NCBI RefSeq assembly: GCF_004364345.1
Contig: NZ_SOCA01000004.1
Location: forward strand, 248,001-312,000
From: Prosthecobacter fusiformis
Lineage (GTDB): Bacteria; Verrucomicrobiota; Verrucomicrobiia; Verrucomicrobiales; Verrucomicrobiaceae
Direction: 5' to 3'
DNA length: 64,000 nt
Shown: positions 43,753-55,800 of the stretch, piece after piece
How positions within the stretch are numbered: position 1 is the first letter of the stretch
Layout of the letters: the number at the start of each line of letters is the position of its first letter
Translations under genes and position numbers: made by a program
Notes under the pieces: generated by a model
What the model was told of the DNA's origin: nothing
The model's database searches: none
What the model saw: only the letters and a program-made list of their open reading frames with translations

Positions 43753-44490
43753 CTACGGGGTGGAGGCGGGGGCACCTTTCCTTGGCTTTCGAAATATGAG
43801 ACCAACCATGCCCCCGATGAAGACGAAGATGAGGATGTTAACGAGGTTCAGTCGCCAAAAACTGTGGGTGGGCGGGGGAGATGCAGGGGCGGGCTTTTGA
43901 AAAAGATCCTCCACGGCAAAACCGGTGTCATAGCTGTAATCCGGCTGGTGGGGGGTGAAGGGTACCTGCATGACCAGGGTCCCTTGCTCATAGCTGGCCT
44001 GGACGGAGGCCAGCTCACCGAGCTGCGGAAAGAAGGTGAATTCCATCCAGGCATTGGCGATGACCTCCGCTGAGGGGAGGGTGAAGAAGACATCCACTGA
44101 GCGGTCTGCGGTGCGTAGGTCCACGGGTTCGCTGCCGGGCCAAAGGGGCTCCCAACGGGCGATGGTACCCAGGCCTGTGGGGTGGTCATTGATGCGGATT
44201 AAAACGTGCTTCTGGAGGAACTGGGTGAGGGCGGGCTTGACGGCATTGAGTTCGGCCGGGGCCAGGAAGTGATCCTGGTCTTTATCCAGCGGCATCATGC
44301 GGGCGAGAGTGAAGAGGCTGAAGGTGAAGCGGAGCTCAAGCTGCTGCCGCTCCACCAGAATACGCAGCGGGGTGACATCGGCCGGGTGGGCGGATGCGGG
44401 GAGGGGGAGGATGCAAGCCAGAAGGAAGGCCCCCTTGATCAGCCTGGCCAGGAAGCATGAGCAGATAGGATCAAGGATGCTTCTTCGCAT
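43753..44490 (-). CDS. Exported, C-terminally anchored protein of unknown function
   Basis: A 245-residue protein with a signal sequence (LIKGAFLLACILPLPASA) and a C-terminal membrane helix (LVNILIFVFIGGMVGLIF) followed by basic residues. The extracytoplasmic part starts HPADVTPLRILVERQQLELRFTFSLFTLARM and holds an EF-hand-like loop (DKDQDHFLAPAEL), a layout recalling the lumenal N-terminus of HupE/UreJ-like proteins but without the multi-helix domain. It could sense or bind Ca2+ or a metal; no evidence beyond the loop. ATG at 44490 is chosen over 44505. It overlaps the end of the upstream gene by 20 bases. Confidence 0.7.
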   Translation of the reverse strand: MRRSILDPICSCFLARLIKGAFLLACILPLPASAHPADVTPLRILVERQQLELRFTFSLFTLARMMPLDKDQDHFLAPAELNAVKPALTQFLQKHVLIRINDHPTGLGTIARWEPLWPGSEPVDLRTADRSVDVFFTLPSAEVIANAWMEFTFFPQLGELASVQASYEQGTLVMQVPFTPHQPDYSYDTGFAVEDLFQKPAPASPPPTHSFWRLNLVNILIFVFIGGMVGLIFRKPRKGAPASTP

Positions 44491-44986
44491 GGCGAATGGC
44501 GACATAAAGAAGAACCGCTCCGGGCACAGGAAAAATCACCTCGTCAAGCCATGTCTTATCCAAGCCGCCACAGAGGCATGATCTCAGCGACAGCCAAGGC
44601 GAAACCATGCCGCAAACAGCTGTTGCCATGGCAATGAGTGTCCAGCGGAAAATGCGGCTATGGACTTGTTCACTGGATCTGGCGCTGAGCATGCCGAATC
44701 CGAAGCCCATCAAGCCGATGCCCATCAGCATAGACAAAGGTGCCTCAGGCTTTAGATAGATGATGAGGCGGGTAAGGGGCGGCTGTAAGATGCTTGCAAC
44801 AAAAGGGCGGGACGTTTCATTAAAATCGCCATGGTTGATCTCACAAACCAACGTATTTTCCATCCGGTAGACGATCATCCAGCCCATCATCAGGAGCCAA
44901 GAAATAGACATGCCCTCCAAGAGGGCCAGACTGCGTCTGCGCCATGCCGGGTTATTGCCTGAAGAAGGTCTATGTGGCGTATCCAA
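44471..44986 (-). CDS. Hypothetical membrane protein
   Basis: A 171-residue protein with about four hydrophobic segments (ALLEGMSISWLLMMGWMIVY, LSMLMGIGLMGFGFGMLSA, LIAMATAVCGMVSPWLSL, VIFPVPGAVLLYVAI). A cysteine-containing loop (SLRSCLCGGLDKTW) lies between helices. No family recognised. It overlaps the next minus-strand gene by 20 bases, so the two are co-expressed and perhaps form one complex. Confidence 0.65.
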   Translation of the reverse strand: MDTPHRPSSGNNPAWRRRSLALLEGMSISWLLMMGWMIVYRMENTLVCEINHGDFNETSRPFVASILQPPLTRLIIYLKPEAPLSMLMGIGLMGFGFGMLSARSSEQVHSRIFRWTLIAMATAVCGMVSPWLSLRSCLCGGLDKTWLDEVIFPVPGAVLLYVAIRHAKKHP

Positions 44987-45084
44987 TATCTGAGTCTGAC
45001 ATTTTAAACTATCCCAGCCAAGAATTTAATGAGGCTGCCTGTTTGAAAGTCCTCGGGTGAGCTCTTCGTTCATCATTAAATCTT

Positions 45085-46635
45085 ATGCGCCTCGTTTCTA
45101 CCCTGACCCTGCTTTCTCTTTCCACCGCACTGGCTGACTGGCCGCAATGGCGGGGGCCTGGCCGTGATGGGGTGTCCACGGATACGACGCCGATCGCGGA
45201 GAGTTTCCCGGAGGAGGGGCTGACGAAGGTGTGGGAGAGCGACTTTATCCCGAGTGATCACTTGGGGGGGCATGGCAGCCCGGTGGTGGCGGGGGAGCAG
45301 GCTTTTATTTCGGTGGTGTGGCATGACAAGGTGCCTTCAGAGCAGCGGGAGATTGATTCTGAGGTGATGCAGCAGATGAACTATCGAGGCACGTCGCCGG
45401 AACTGGCTAAAAAGATGGAGGCTGACCGCCTCTCCATGCCGGCCATGCGCGGGGCGAAGCTGGAGGAATGGCTGGTGGCGTGGCGCAAAGAAAACCTGAG
45501 CAAGAAGGAGGACCTGAGCCTGGGCAAGTGGGCGGAGTCCCGCTTTAAGGCAGGGAAGACGGCGCTGCCGCTGGAGGAGCTGGCGAAGGTCTCGAAGCGC
45601 CAGGGGAAACCCTTTGCCAATGTGGAGGAATTTAAGCTGTGGATGGACAAGGAGCAGCTCTCGCAGCCGGTGAAGGACAAGCTGATGGTGGCGGTGCCGA
45701 ATACGATCAAGGTGGCGAAGGATGTGGTCGTGTGCCTGGACATCAACACGGGCAAGGAAGTCTGGAAGTTCGAGGCTGAAGGCAAGCCAACGGGCCGCAG
45801 CTCCAGCAGCACGGCGGCGGTGGTGGATGAAAAGGTGTATGCCGCAGGCAGCACGCATTTGTACTGCATCAGCCAAAAGGACGGTAAAATGATCTGGAAG
45901 GCACCGCTGCCGGCGGGTGGTCCAGCGGCCTCGCCACTGGTGGTGGGGGATGTGGTCTATATGGCGGCAGGCCGTGCGCAGGCCTTTTCTACAGCGGAGG
46001 GAAAGATCCTGTGGGAGCAGAAGGAAGCCAGCGGCAATACCGGCAGCCCGGTGCTGTGGACGCCGGAATCTGGTGAACCAGTGCTCTTAATCGTGGGTGC
46101 GAAGGCTCTCCATGGCCTATCTCCCAAGGATGGAAAAGTGCTGTGGGATGTAGAAGGTGGCGGCCAGTCCACTCCGGTCTCACAGGGGGACTGGCTGGTG
46201 ATTTACAGCGGGGCGAAGGATGTGGGTCTGCGCGCTTATCAATATGTGAAGGACGCAGAGCCGAAGGCGGCTTGGTCGCACTACTGGGAGACGGTGCGCT
46301 ACAGCGGCAGCCCGATCATCCATGAGGGCCATGTGTATCTGACCTGTGGCGGCAAGCACCAGTGCGTGGAGCTGGCCGGTGGGAAAGTGAACTGGCTGGA
46401 AAATGAGGTCAATAGCACCATCACGTCGCCGATTTTGGCGGATGGAAAGCTGATCGTGTATGAAAACAACGGCAGCCACCTGCGCATGGTGAAGGCGGAG
46501 GCGGGCGGCTATCAGCAGCTCGGCCGGGCCAAGGTGGAAGGCATGGGCTGCACGTCCCCGGCGCTGAGCAACGGCAAGCTGATCGTCCGCCAGCGGGAAA
46601 AGCTGGTGTGTTTTGACCTGCGTCCGAAGCAGTGA
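45085..46635 (+). CDS. Secreted PQQ-like beta-propeller protein
   Basis: A 516-residue exported protein (signal peptide MRLVSTLTLLSLSTALA). Repeats of the PQQ/BamB-type blade are clear: DWPQWRGPGRDGVS at the start, VVCLDINTGKEVWKFEAEG, LYCISQKDGKMIWKAPLP, AFSTAEGKILWEQKEA, LHGLSPKDGKVLWDVEGG, and a final IVRQREKLVCFDLRPKQ. About 100 residues (85-185), helical and charged (...YRGTSPELAKKMEADRLS...GKWAESRFKAGKT...), interrupt the propeller after the first blade. Such proteins are abundant in Planctomycetes and Verrucomicrobia; whether they bind PQQ is unknown. The W-R-G-P-x-R-D-G start is conserved in that group. It is monocistronic. Confidence 0.88.
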   Translation: MRLVSTLTLLSLSTALADWPQWRGPGRDGVSTDTTPIAESFPEEGLTKVWESDFIPSDHLGGHGSPVVAGEQAFISVVWHDKVPSEQREIDSEVMQQMNYRGTSPELAKKMEADRLSMPAMRGAKLEEWLVAWRKENLSKKEDLSLGKWAESRFKAGKTALPLEELAKVSKRQGKPFANVEEFKLWMDKEQLSQPVKDKLMVAVPNTIKVAKDVVVCLDINTGKEVWKFEAEGKPTGRSSSSTAAVVDEKVYAAGSTHLYCISQKDGKMIWKAPLPAGGPAASPLVVGDVVYMAAGRAQAFSTAEGKILWEQKEASGNTGSPVLWTPESGEPVLLIVGAKALHGLSPKDGKVLWDVEGGGQSTPVSQGDWLVIYSGAKDVGLRAYQYVKDAEPKAAWSHYWETVRYSGSPIIHEGHVYLTCGGKHQCVELAGGKVNWLENEVNSTITSPILADGKLIVYENNGSHLRMVKAEAGGYQQLGRAKVEGMGCTSPALSNGKLIVRQREKLVCFDLRPKQ

Positions 46636-46816
46636 GGTGTGGCGGGATTCGCCATTTTGGAGGACCTTTGCGCTCTTTGACGAAGGGGCGGAGGTGGTTT
46701 TCGTCGTGATTCAAGGCTGAAAGAAAGCATTCTGGAATTTAACGGACGCTAATTATAAAGGCGAAAATTATTGAAATTATATTGAGTGTGATTAGAATGC
46801 GGCCATTCTTTATAAA
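46636..46816. other. AT-rich upstream region of the giant gene
   Basis: 181 bases; 46735-46816 is strongly AT-rich and probably contains the promoter, but no clear -35/-10 pair with proper spacing to the ATG at 46817 was found. Confidence 0.35.
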
Positions 46817-49800
46817 ATGGGCATTCTCTGTGGTTACTGGCGACACTTGGGCGACTCACCTTCGGGCGCGCTTAAGTCTGTTGCAGTAGGTGGCCGTGCA
46901 ATCGCACGGGCAGCGAGCCTTTTTGTGCTCATGGGACTGGCCTGTACACAGGCCTCTGCGCAGACGGTGGGAACGCAGTATAAGGTCACGCGCGTGGGTA
47001 GGGATGTGCTGGGTGGACAAGGGTATTTTCAGTCCCAGAACATCATGGCGATTTCGCCGGACGGGCGCTATGCCACAGGGGTGCGCTTTGGCAGTACAAC
47101 GCGCGCGTTTTTGATGACGACGACGCTGCCGGTGGTGACGGATCTGGCTAAAGTGGACTCCTCCCATCCGTATGCGTACGGCAAGGATGTGAATGATGAG
47201 GGTGATGTGGTGGGCTATGAAAAATGGACGGCGGGGAATACGGTGAACATTATCCCGTGGTTTTATGACCGCAGCGCGGGCACGGTGACATCGCTCTACA
47301 ATGCGCTGAATCCCACGGCGACTGCCATCCCGACGGCGATCACGGCCGGGAGTACCCATGCTTTTGGAACGGTGGATGTGGACGGGCCTTTGGGGGCAGG
47401 AGCCAGCCAGGGTGTGTATTGGAATTTGAGCACACGGGCACGGACAAATATCCCAGGGGTTCGGGAAGTGCTGGACGCTTCGGCCGATGGCAGTGTGCTG
47501 CTGGTGGTGGACAGTGCCGGGCTGGGCAAGATCCTGCGCGGCAGTGTGGCCTCCGGCTGGACGACGACGGTGGCGAGCTTTGGCTATATCCACGGCGGCA
47601 AAGTGAGTCCGGATGGCCGCTATGTGGGCACGACGGAAGTGGAAAACGACTGCCTCATGGGCCCGCTGGTGTTTGATACGGTGGCAGGCACGCGGACGAA
47701 TCTGGCGATGCAGTCCGGGGATACGCTGGGTGCGACGGTGGGTGCCATCAGCGATACCGGACGGGTGCTAGGCTCTGTGCAGACGACCAACGTTGCGGGC
47801 AGCTTTTCGGTGATGTGGTTAACGCCAACCAGCAGCTACACCACCTTCCTTAATGTGCTGGTCAGCGATGGCCATGCGGCGCAGGACTCGACCTATTATG
47901 CCTGGAATCTTTACAACGGTGGCGATGGCATTTCGGCCAATGGCCAGACGATGAGCATCTATGGACGGAACATTTCAGCGGTGGAGGATTCGATGCTTTT
48001 CCAGCAGAATTGCAGCACGATCACGCTGAATCCGACGAGCCTGAGCAATGCACCATTGGGCTCAGCGTATAGCCAGACTATTTCAGCCACCGGTGGCACG
48101 GCTCCCTATGTGTATAGTCTCAGCAGTGGCAGCATGCCTGCGGGGCTGACTTTGAGTCCTTTCACAGGGGTGATTTCTGGCACACGCACCACCCTGGATG
48201 CGACGAACTTCACGGTGCGGGCGGTGGATGCTATCGGATGTAGTGGATCACGCAGCTACAGCTTTGCACAGATTTGCGGCACAGTTACGCTTTTGCCGGT
48301 GTCGCCTGCCAATGCGGTGATCAATAGCAGCTATAGCCAGACATTCACGGCCAGTGGTGGCAACAGTCCCTATACCTGGGCGGTGACGGGCGGTTCTTTA
48401 CCCACCGGGCTGAGCCTGAACAGCTCCACAGGTGTCATCAGCGGTACACCAACGGTGGCCAACAGCGGGGCAAATATCACGCTGAGGGCGACGGACAGCG
48501 TAGGCTGCCAGGGGACTGCGCAAGTAACATTGGTGGTATGCCCGACGATCACTATGAGCCCGTCTTCTTTTTCAAACGGGACGTTAGGCCTGAACTATAC
48601 CGCCACCGTATCCGCCAATACGGGTACGCCACCGCATACCTTTACGGTTGCCAGCGGCAGCCTGCCCGCAGGGCTGTCTTTGAATTCGGCAAGCGGAGTG
48701 ATCTCGGGGATGCCGACTACTGCGGCGACTGCAACACTGACGATGCGCGCAACAGATGCCAACGGTTGCACGGGCACCCGAGCTTATACATTAAAGATCA
48801 ATGCGGCCGCATCCGATTTCGGGGATTACAGCCTGTTTGGTACTGCCAGCAGTACGGTCAACAGCCGTCTTCGCCTCGGTGCGCTGGTGGATGCAGAAGG
48901 CGGTGCTATCACGAACGAGACGGCTACCGGCGATGATGAATTTGGTTCGGACGATGAAGATGGGGTGACCTTTACCGAGCTTGTGCAAGGTCAGGCGGGG
49001 ACGGCAACGGTGCGCCTCACCAACACCCGTGGCTCGACATCCCGCTTGAACATGTGGATCGACTGGAACGGGGATGGCACTTTGAGCAGCACTGAGCAGG
49101 TGGCGAGCAATGTGTCTATTTCCAACGGTACGAACAATGCCAGCCGCGCCGTCAACTTTACGGTGCCGACAACGGCTGTGGAAGGCCAGATCGGTGCGCG
49201 GGTGAGGTTGACCTCCACTTCCAATCCGGGCAGCACGGGAGCCAGTGGAATTGGGGAGGTGGAGGATTATCTCGTCACCGTCAAAAGCCTGTGCCCATCT
49301 TTTGCCGTCATCGTGGTGAACTATAACAACAACACGATGAGCCGTTTCAATGGGGAAAATGGAGCGCATCTGGCCACTTGGTCCCCCTCGGGATTGAGTG
49401 CGCCTAACTATGGATACCGTGTCAGTGACAATACGCTTTTGGTGGCGAACGGATCCGCCAGCACCATCACCAAGCACAACCCATTTACGGGTGCTCTTAT
49501 CAGTACCCTAGTTCCAGCCGGGCGAGGTCTGAACTTCCCTTACCAGATGGCAGTGGCACAGGATACAAGCATCTACATTGCCAACCAAAACGCGAACAAT
49601 GTGCTCCGTTTCAACCAGACGACTGGAGAGGTTTTGGGCACGGTGCTCACCACCACCACACCAGCGGGTCTGGTGTTTGATGAGTCTAACCGTCTGTTCA
49701 TCACGCAGAACATCTCTGGTGGGACCCTGCGCATGTACAATAGCAGTGGCACCTTGCTATCCACGGTGGCGACCTGGCCCGCGGGTGAGTTTCCACGTGG

Positions 49801-52800
49801 TCTGGCCTGGGGGCCGGATGACCGCCTGTATGTCAACGTGCGGAATAACAATGCCAACAATGGACGCGTGGATGCCATCACAATCGCTACCGGGGCACGG
49901 AGCACCTTTGTCACCCTGGACTCTGGATCCCAACCATACACCGGCATCAAGTGGAGCCCAGATGGCAATATGTATGTGGTGGATTATGCAGAGAACGAAG
50001 TGGATGTCTTTTCATCCTCTGGCGCTCTACTGCGCACACTGAAGACAAGCCTGAACGGTCCTCATGCAGTGGCCTTTGCAGACTGTCAGCCTTCGACGCA
50101 AGACTTTGGTGACTATGCGGGTTTTGGTTCAGCTAACAGCACCTGGAGCAGCACCACCCGCCTGGGCAATGAGGCGGATACGGAAAGCCAGGCACGAGCG
50201 AACATGAATGCCAATGGTGATGACATTGATGACACGGATGATGAAGATGGTGTCACCATGCCTGCCACGCTCACCGCAGGCAGCACGGTCACGATCCCCG
50301 TCAAGTTCCTGAACACATCAGGGAGCACCGTTTATTTAAATGCCTGGCTGGATGCCAATCTCAATGGCGACCTGAGTGATGCCGGGGAGAGGGTGATTTC
50401 CAACCAGCCGGTGGCCAACGGCTCCAACGGGGTAACACAAAACATCTCGATCACAGTTCCGCAGACGATCACGCCAGGTGTTGCAGGCATGCGCTTCCGG
50501 CTTTCAAACGTGAGCAATGTCTCACCGACAGGCTCCGGCGGCACGGGCGAAGTTGAGGATTACATCGTCACCCTGCAATCTGCCCCGGTGGATTATGGCG
50601 ATCATTCGCCGTTTGCCTCTGCGAGCAGCATTGTCAGCAGCAATCTGCGGATCGGGACTACTGCGACAGATTCGGAAACCTCCAATCCGGCGAACAGTAC
50701 GGCGACAGGCGATGATGCGACGGGCGCTGACGATGAGGACAGTGTGATGCCCACCCTGACCATCGGCGCGGCCAGCACTCTAAATCTGAGCCTTTTCAAT
50801 AACACCGGTGCCAATGCTTATCTAACTGGTTGGATCGACTGGAATAACGACGGCACGTTGGACAGCAGTGAGAGAATCATTCCCGAAACGACCCTATCTA
50901 CCAGCGGCACTGTCCAGTCGCGATCCTTTACGGTGAATGTTCCAAGCACCGCTACGCGAGGGACTGCCATTGGCGTGCGTCTGCGCATTTCATCTCTGGC
51001 GTCCATTCCCGCAACGGGCAGTTATGGCTCGGGAGAAGTGGAAGATTATCAGGTGACTCCGCAGTGCGTCACGGTCACGGTGAATCCGTCGTCCCTGGCT
51101 GCCCCGGTGACGGGCGCGAACTATTCCCAAACTTTAAGCGCCAGCGGAGGTACAGCGCCTTATACTTTTACAGTTGTATCCGGTGCACTGCCTAGCTGGG
51201 CCCTATTGAATCCGAATACGGGTGCCCTGGCAGGGACGCCTAACACGACGGCGGCTGCTTCATTCACGATCCAAGCTTCGGATGCCAACGGTTGCACTGG
51301 TACACGCAGCTATACTTTAACTCCCAGCTGTCCGACGTTGGTGATCAGCACCACCAGTCTGCCTGCGGGGTCCGTGGGCAGTGCGTATAACCAGACCTTG
51401 AGCGTCACGGGCGGGGCCGCTCCCTATACCTGGACGGTGGCTTCAGGAACCCTTCCCGGCGGACTTTCCCTGGCAGCCTCCACAGGTGTTATCAGTGGCA
51501 CCCCGACTACCGGAAACGGCGCCGGAGTTTCGGTCACTTTCCGTGCCACGGATGCAAACGGCTGTGCCGTCACACGCTTGATTGTGATGCGGGTTTGTCC
51601 AGTCATCAGTATGACTCCGAGCTCATTGCCTGTGCCAGTGGTGGGCAGCAGTTATAGCCAAACAGTATCTGCTAGCGGCGGGGCCACTCCGTATGTCTAT
51701 ACCTTGAGCAGCGGCAGTCTGCCTGCCGGTCTAAGTTTGAATAGCAGTTCCGGTGTGATTTCCGGTACAGCCACCGCCGTGAGCACGGCCAACTTCATTG
51801 TCCGCGCCACGGATGCCAACGGCTGTGTAGGAGACCGGGCCTACAGCGTCAGCCCATCGTGCCCATCCTTGACGGTAACTCCCGGCAGCCTGCCTGTAGC
51901 CACCGTGGGCGCGGCGTATAACCAAACGCTAACTGCATCCGGGGGCACGGCTTCTTATGCCTGGGCCATCAGCAGTGGTACCCTCCCAGCGGGGCTTTCT
52001 TTGAATGCCTCCACAGGGGCCATTACCGGCACGCCGACGACTGCCAACGGAGCGGGGGTCTCGGTCACGTTTAGAGTGACTGATGCGAATGGCTGCCAGG
52101 GAACAGCAGTGCTTTCTGTGAAGGTGTGTCCAGTGGTGACCTTGTCTCCATCCTCACTGCCGTCCGTTAATGCAGGGGTGGCTTATTCGCAGACGCTGAC
52201 CGGTGCTGGTGGCACTTCTCCTTATACTTTCACTGTCAGTTCAGGTTCCTTGCCTACAGGGCTGTCGCTGAGCAGTTCCGGCGTCATCAGCGGGACTGCC
52301 AATGCAGGAACCTCTTCTAATTTCATCGCCAGAATTACCGATGCGAATGGTTGTACCGGCACTCGGGCGTATGCAGTGACGGTGGGTTGCGCGGCGCTCA
52401 CCATTAACCCAGCCACCTTGCCTTCCAGCTTGGTTGGAGCATCCTATTCACAGGCTCTGAGTGGCGATTTCACTTCCGGGTTGCAGGGGCAATATTACCT
52501 TGGAACAAATTTCCAAACACTGGCGCTTACTCGTCAGGACACGGCCATCAATTTCACCTGGGGCAGCGGTTCTCCAGATTCCACGATCCCGACCGAAGGT
52601 TTCTCCGCCCGCTGGACGGGTACCATTTTGCCATCGGAATCTGGCAACTATACCTTCCGCACGACGACGGATGATGGTGTGCGGCTTTGGGTGAATGATG
52701 TGCTGGTGATCGACCGCTGGGTGGACCAGGGCGCGTCCGCCTACTCTGCCACGGTGAGCCTGACGGCCGGTGTGCCAGTAAACGTGCGCATGGACTATTA

Positions 52801-55800
52801 TGAAAACGGAGGGGAAGCTGTGGCTGTGCTGGACTGGTCAGGCCCGTCGTTTGTGATGAAGTCGCTCACTGAATGGACGGCTTATGAGTGGTCGGTGGTC
52901 AGTGGCAGCCTTCCTGAAGGTGTGACCCTCAATCCGGCTACCGGACTCATCAGTGGGGTGCTGACTACGTCAGACTCAACGACCTTCACCGTCAGGGCGC
53001 GGGACTGGAAGGGATGTGAAGGCACCCGTACTTATACCATTACTGCTGGTTGTCCGGTTATCACGATGACGCCGCAGAGTCTTCCTGCCGCCGCCGTTGG
53101 GGTGCCATACAGTCAAACTTTGGTGGCAGATCCCTTGGTGGGGCTGACAGGGGATTATTATTCCGGGACGAATTTCACCAGCCTTCTGCTGAGCCGTAAG
53201 GATGCGGCCATCAATTTTGAATGGGGCAATGGCTCACCGGATCCTATTATCCCGAGTGACAAGTTCTCTGTGCGCTGGACGGGGAATGTGGTGCCTGCGG
53301 CAACGGGTACTTATACGTTCATGACCACCAGTGATGACGGCTTCCGTCTCTGGGTGAATAACGTCCTGGTCATCAACCAGTGGAATGACCACGCGCCGAC
53401 CAACTATGCGGCAGCGGTCAATCTGACGGCGGGGACTGCGGTGCCGATCAAGGTCGAATTCTATGAAAATGCCGGCGGTGCCGTGGCGATGCTTTACTGG
53501 AACGGCCCAGGAATGGCATCCCAGCCAATCACTCAATGGCAGAGCTATACCTGGAGTGTGGCCAGCGGCAGTCTGCCTGCGGGCCTCACTCTGAATCCGG
53601 CATCTGGGGTGATCAGTGGCACGCCGACGAGCGGGCTGAACTCCGCTTTCACCATCCGGGCGACGGATGGCACCGGCTGTTCTGGAACACGGGCCTATAC
53701 CCTGGGCCCTGCCTGCCCGACCATCACCATCACGCCGAGCACGGTGCCGGATGCTTATCTGGGTTCAGCCTACAGCCGGACCCTGACAGCGACCGGTGGC
53801 ACGGCTCCACGGACCTGGACTCTTGCATCAGGAGCTTTGCCCGCAGGGCTTTCGCTCAGTGGGGCAGGGGTGATCAGTGGTACGCCGACAGCGATTGGCG
53901 CGGCCAGTTTCACCGTGCTGGTCACCGATGCTGCTGGCTGTCAAGCGACGCAAAGTTATAACATGACGGCGCGCAGTATGGGCCTTGGAAACTTGGTGTG
54001 GGTGGACATGAACAATGACGGTGTGCGCCAATCTTCAGAAAGTGGCGTCGCCGGTCTGCGGCTGGAACTCTGGACGACCGGCAGCAATGGTGTGCGCGAG
54101 AATGGCGGTGGAGATGATGTGAAAGCGGCTGCGGATGTACTGACGGATGCCAATGGTGCTTACCAGTTCATCAACCTCGCTCCAGGAAGCTATTATGTCA
54201 GGATCCCCACGCCGCCGCTGCACTTCCCACAAGTGAGCACTGCGGTGGTGACTCTGGACAACGGCGTGGACAATGACAGCAATGCCGTGCAGGCAGGTGG
54301 CAAGGGCACGCAGGTAGTTAGCCCGATCATTGTGCTCAGCCCGGCCAGTGAGCCTGCTACAGGTGTGGACGGTGATGGCACAGACATTGATGCGACGGTG
54401 GACTTCGGGTTTGCCAATCTGGATGCCTGCTACGTCACCAACTTTTTTGACAACCCGAGTTTTGAATTCCAGCAATTGGCGAACAGCACCGGCACCAATG
54501 CCAGTGTGCTGGGATACAACGGCACCGGAACCGGCTTGGGCGCAGGCATCAATGCATATCAGTGGACGGCGGGCAGCAATGCGACGAGCGGCCTGGGCGA
54601 GCCGATCCAGCGGGTGCAGGTGCAGGCGGGCAGCAGCGGTGGACAGGTAGCCTGGGTGGAAAGCCTGAAATCGCGACATGGCCGCCGTCATGTTCTCCTC
54701 CAAGGAACCAATGCGAAGGTGAGTCTCCGAGCCTCGGGCGGCGGAGGATGGAGCACGGCGCTCCAGGCAGGTCGTGAATATCAGCTCTCTGTCTGGGCGG
54801 CGAATGCGAGCTCGGCACCGGCTTCGCTGATCTGGGATCTGGGGGCCAACGCGGCCGTGTTCCAAGTCATCAGCGGGACAGCGCAGGGGACGTATTCCCA
54901 ATATACAGTGCCGCAGTCTGAGATGGTCATCTCTGCAGAAGGTGAGCAGCAGTGCTGCGACCTGCCCATCACGGCGGGTTCCTTGAACAGCTTCGGCTCC
55001 TCTGACTATAACGGCTGGTCGGAAGCGGTGAACAACGGCCAGCAGCCTGGATGGCGGCAGATGACGTGGCGCTTTAGAATCGCTGCCGGGGCCACCCCTT
55101 CTCAGATTGATACGGCCAGCATTTTGCTGGGCGGAGCCACGGCTGGCGGTGCTGTGGTAGTGGATTACGTTTCACTCTGCCAAGTCTCCACCGTCAACAC
55201 ACTGGCAGTGGGCAATCTGGTGTGGAACGATATTAACAACGATGGTCTGAAGGATACCAGCGAACTGGGCCGCAGCGGTGTGACCGTGGAGCTTTATCGC
55301 AGCTCTGACCTGACCGCCGGGAATGATGACGATGTGTTCGTCGGTACGACGACGACATCCAGCACGGGCAGCTATCAGTTCTCAGATCTTTCGGAAGGCC
55401 GTTATGTAGTGAAGGTCACGCCGCCGACAGCGCTGCCGCTGACTGGCGGTACTCCGGTAACGTTGGACAATGGCGTCAACAATGACAACAACGGCAGCCA
55501 GCCTGGAGGCCGAGGAACGGCGCTTTTCAGTCCGGTCATTACCCTGACAGCAGGGCAGGAGCCTATCAATGATGGCGATGACAACGCTAATACGGATCTG
55601 AGTGTGGACTTTGGTCTGTTCAGCGGATTCACCATCGGTAACCAGGTCTGGGCTGACTTGAACAACAACGGTGTTTTTGACAGCGGAACGGAATCCGGCA
55701 TCAGCGGAGTAACGGTACAACTTTTGAATGCTGCGGATACGGTGGTGGCGACGACAACGACCAACGGCAGCGGGGTGTATTCGCTGACTTCTGATGTCGC

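Noticed and set aside
42383..43900. Open frame of 505 codons antisense to the FAD oxidoreductase
   Set aside because: Repetitive Gly/Ala/Val/Asp shadow caused by codon bias; the enzyme is on the minus strand.
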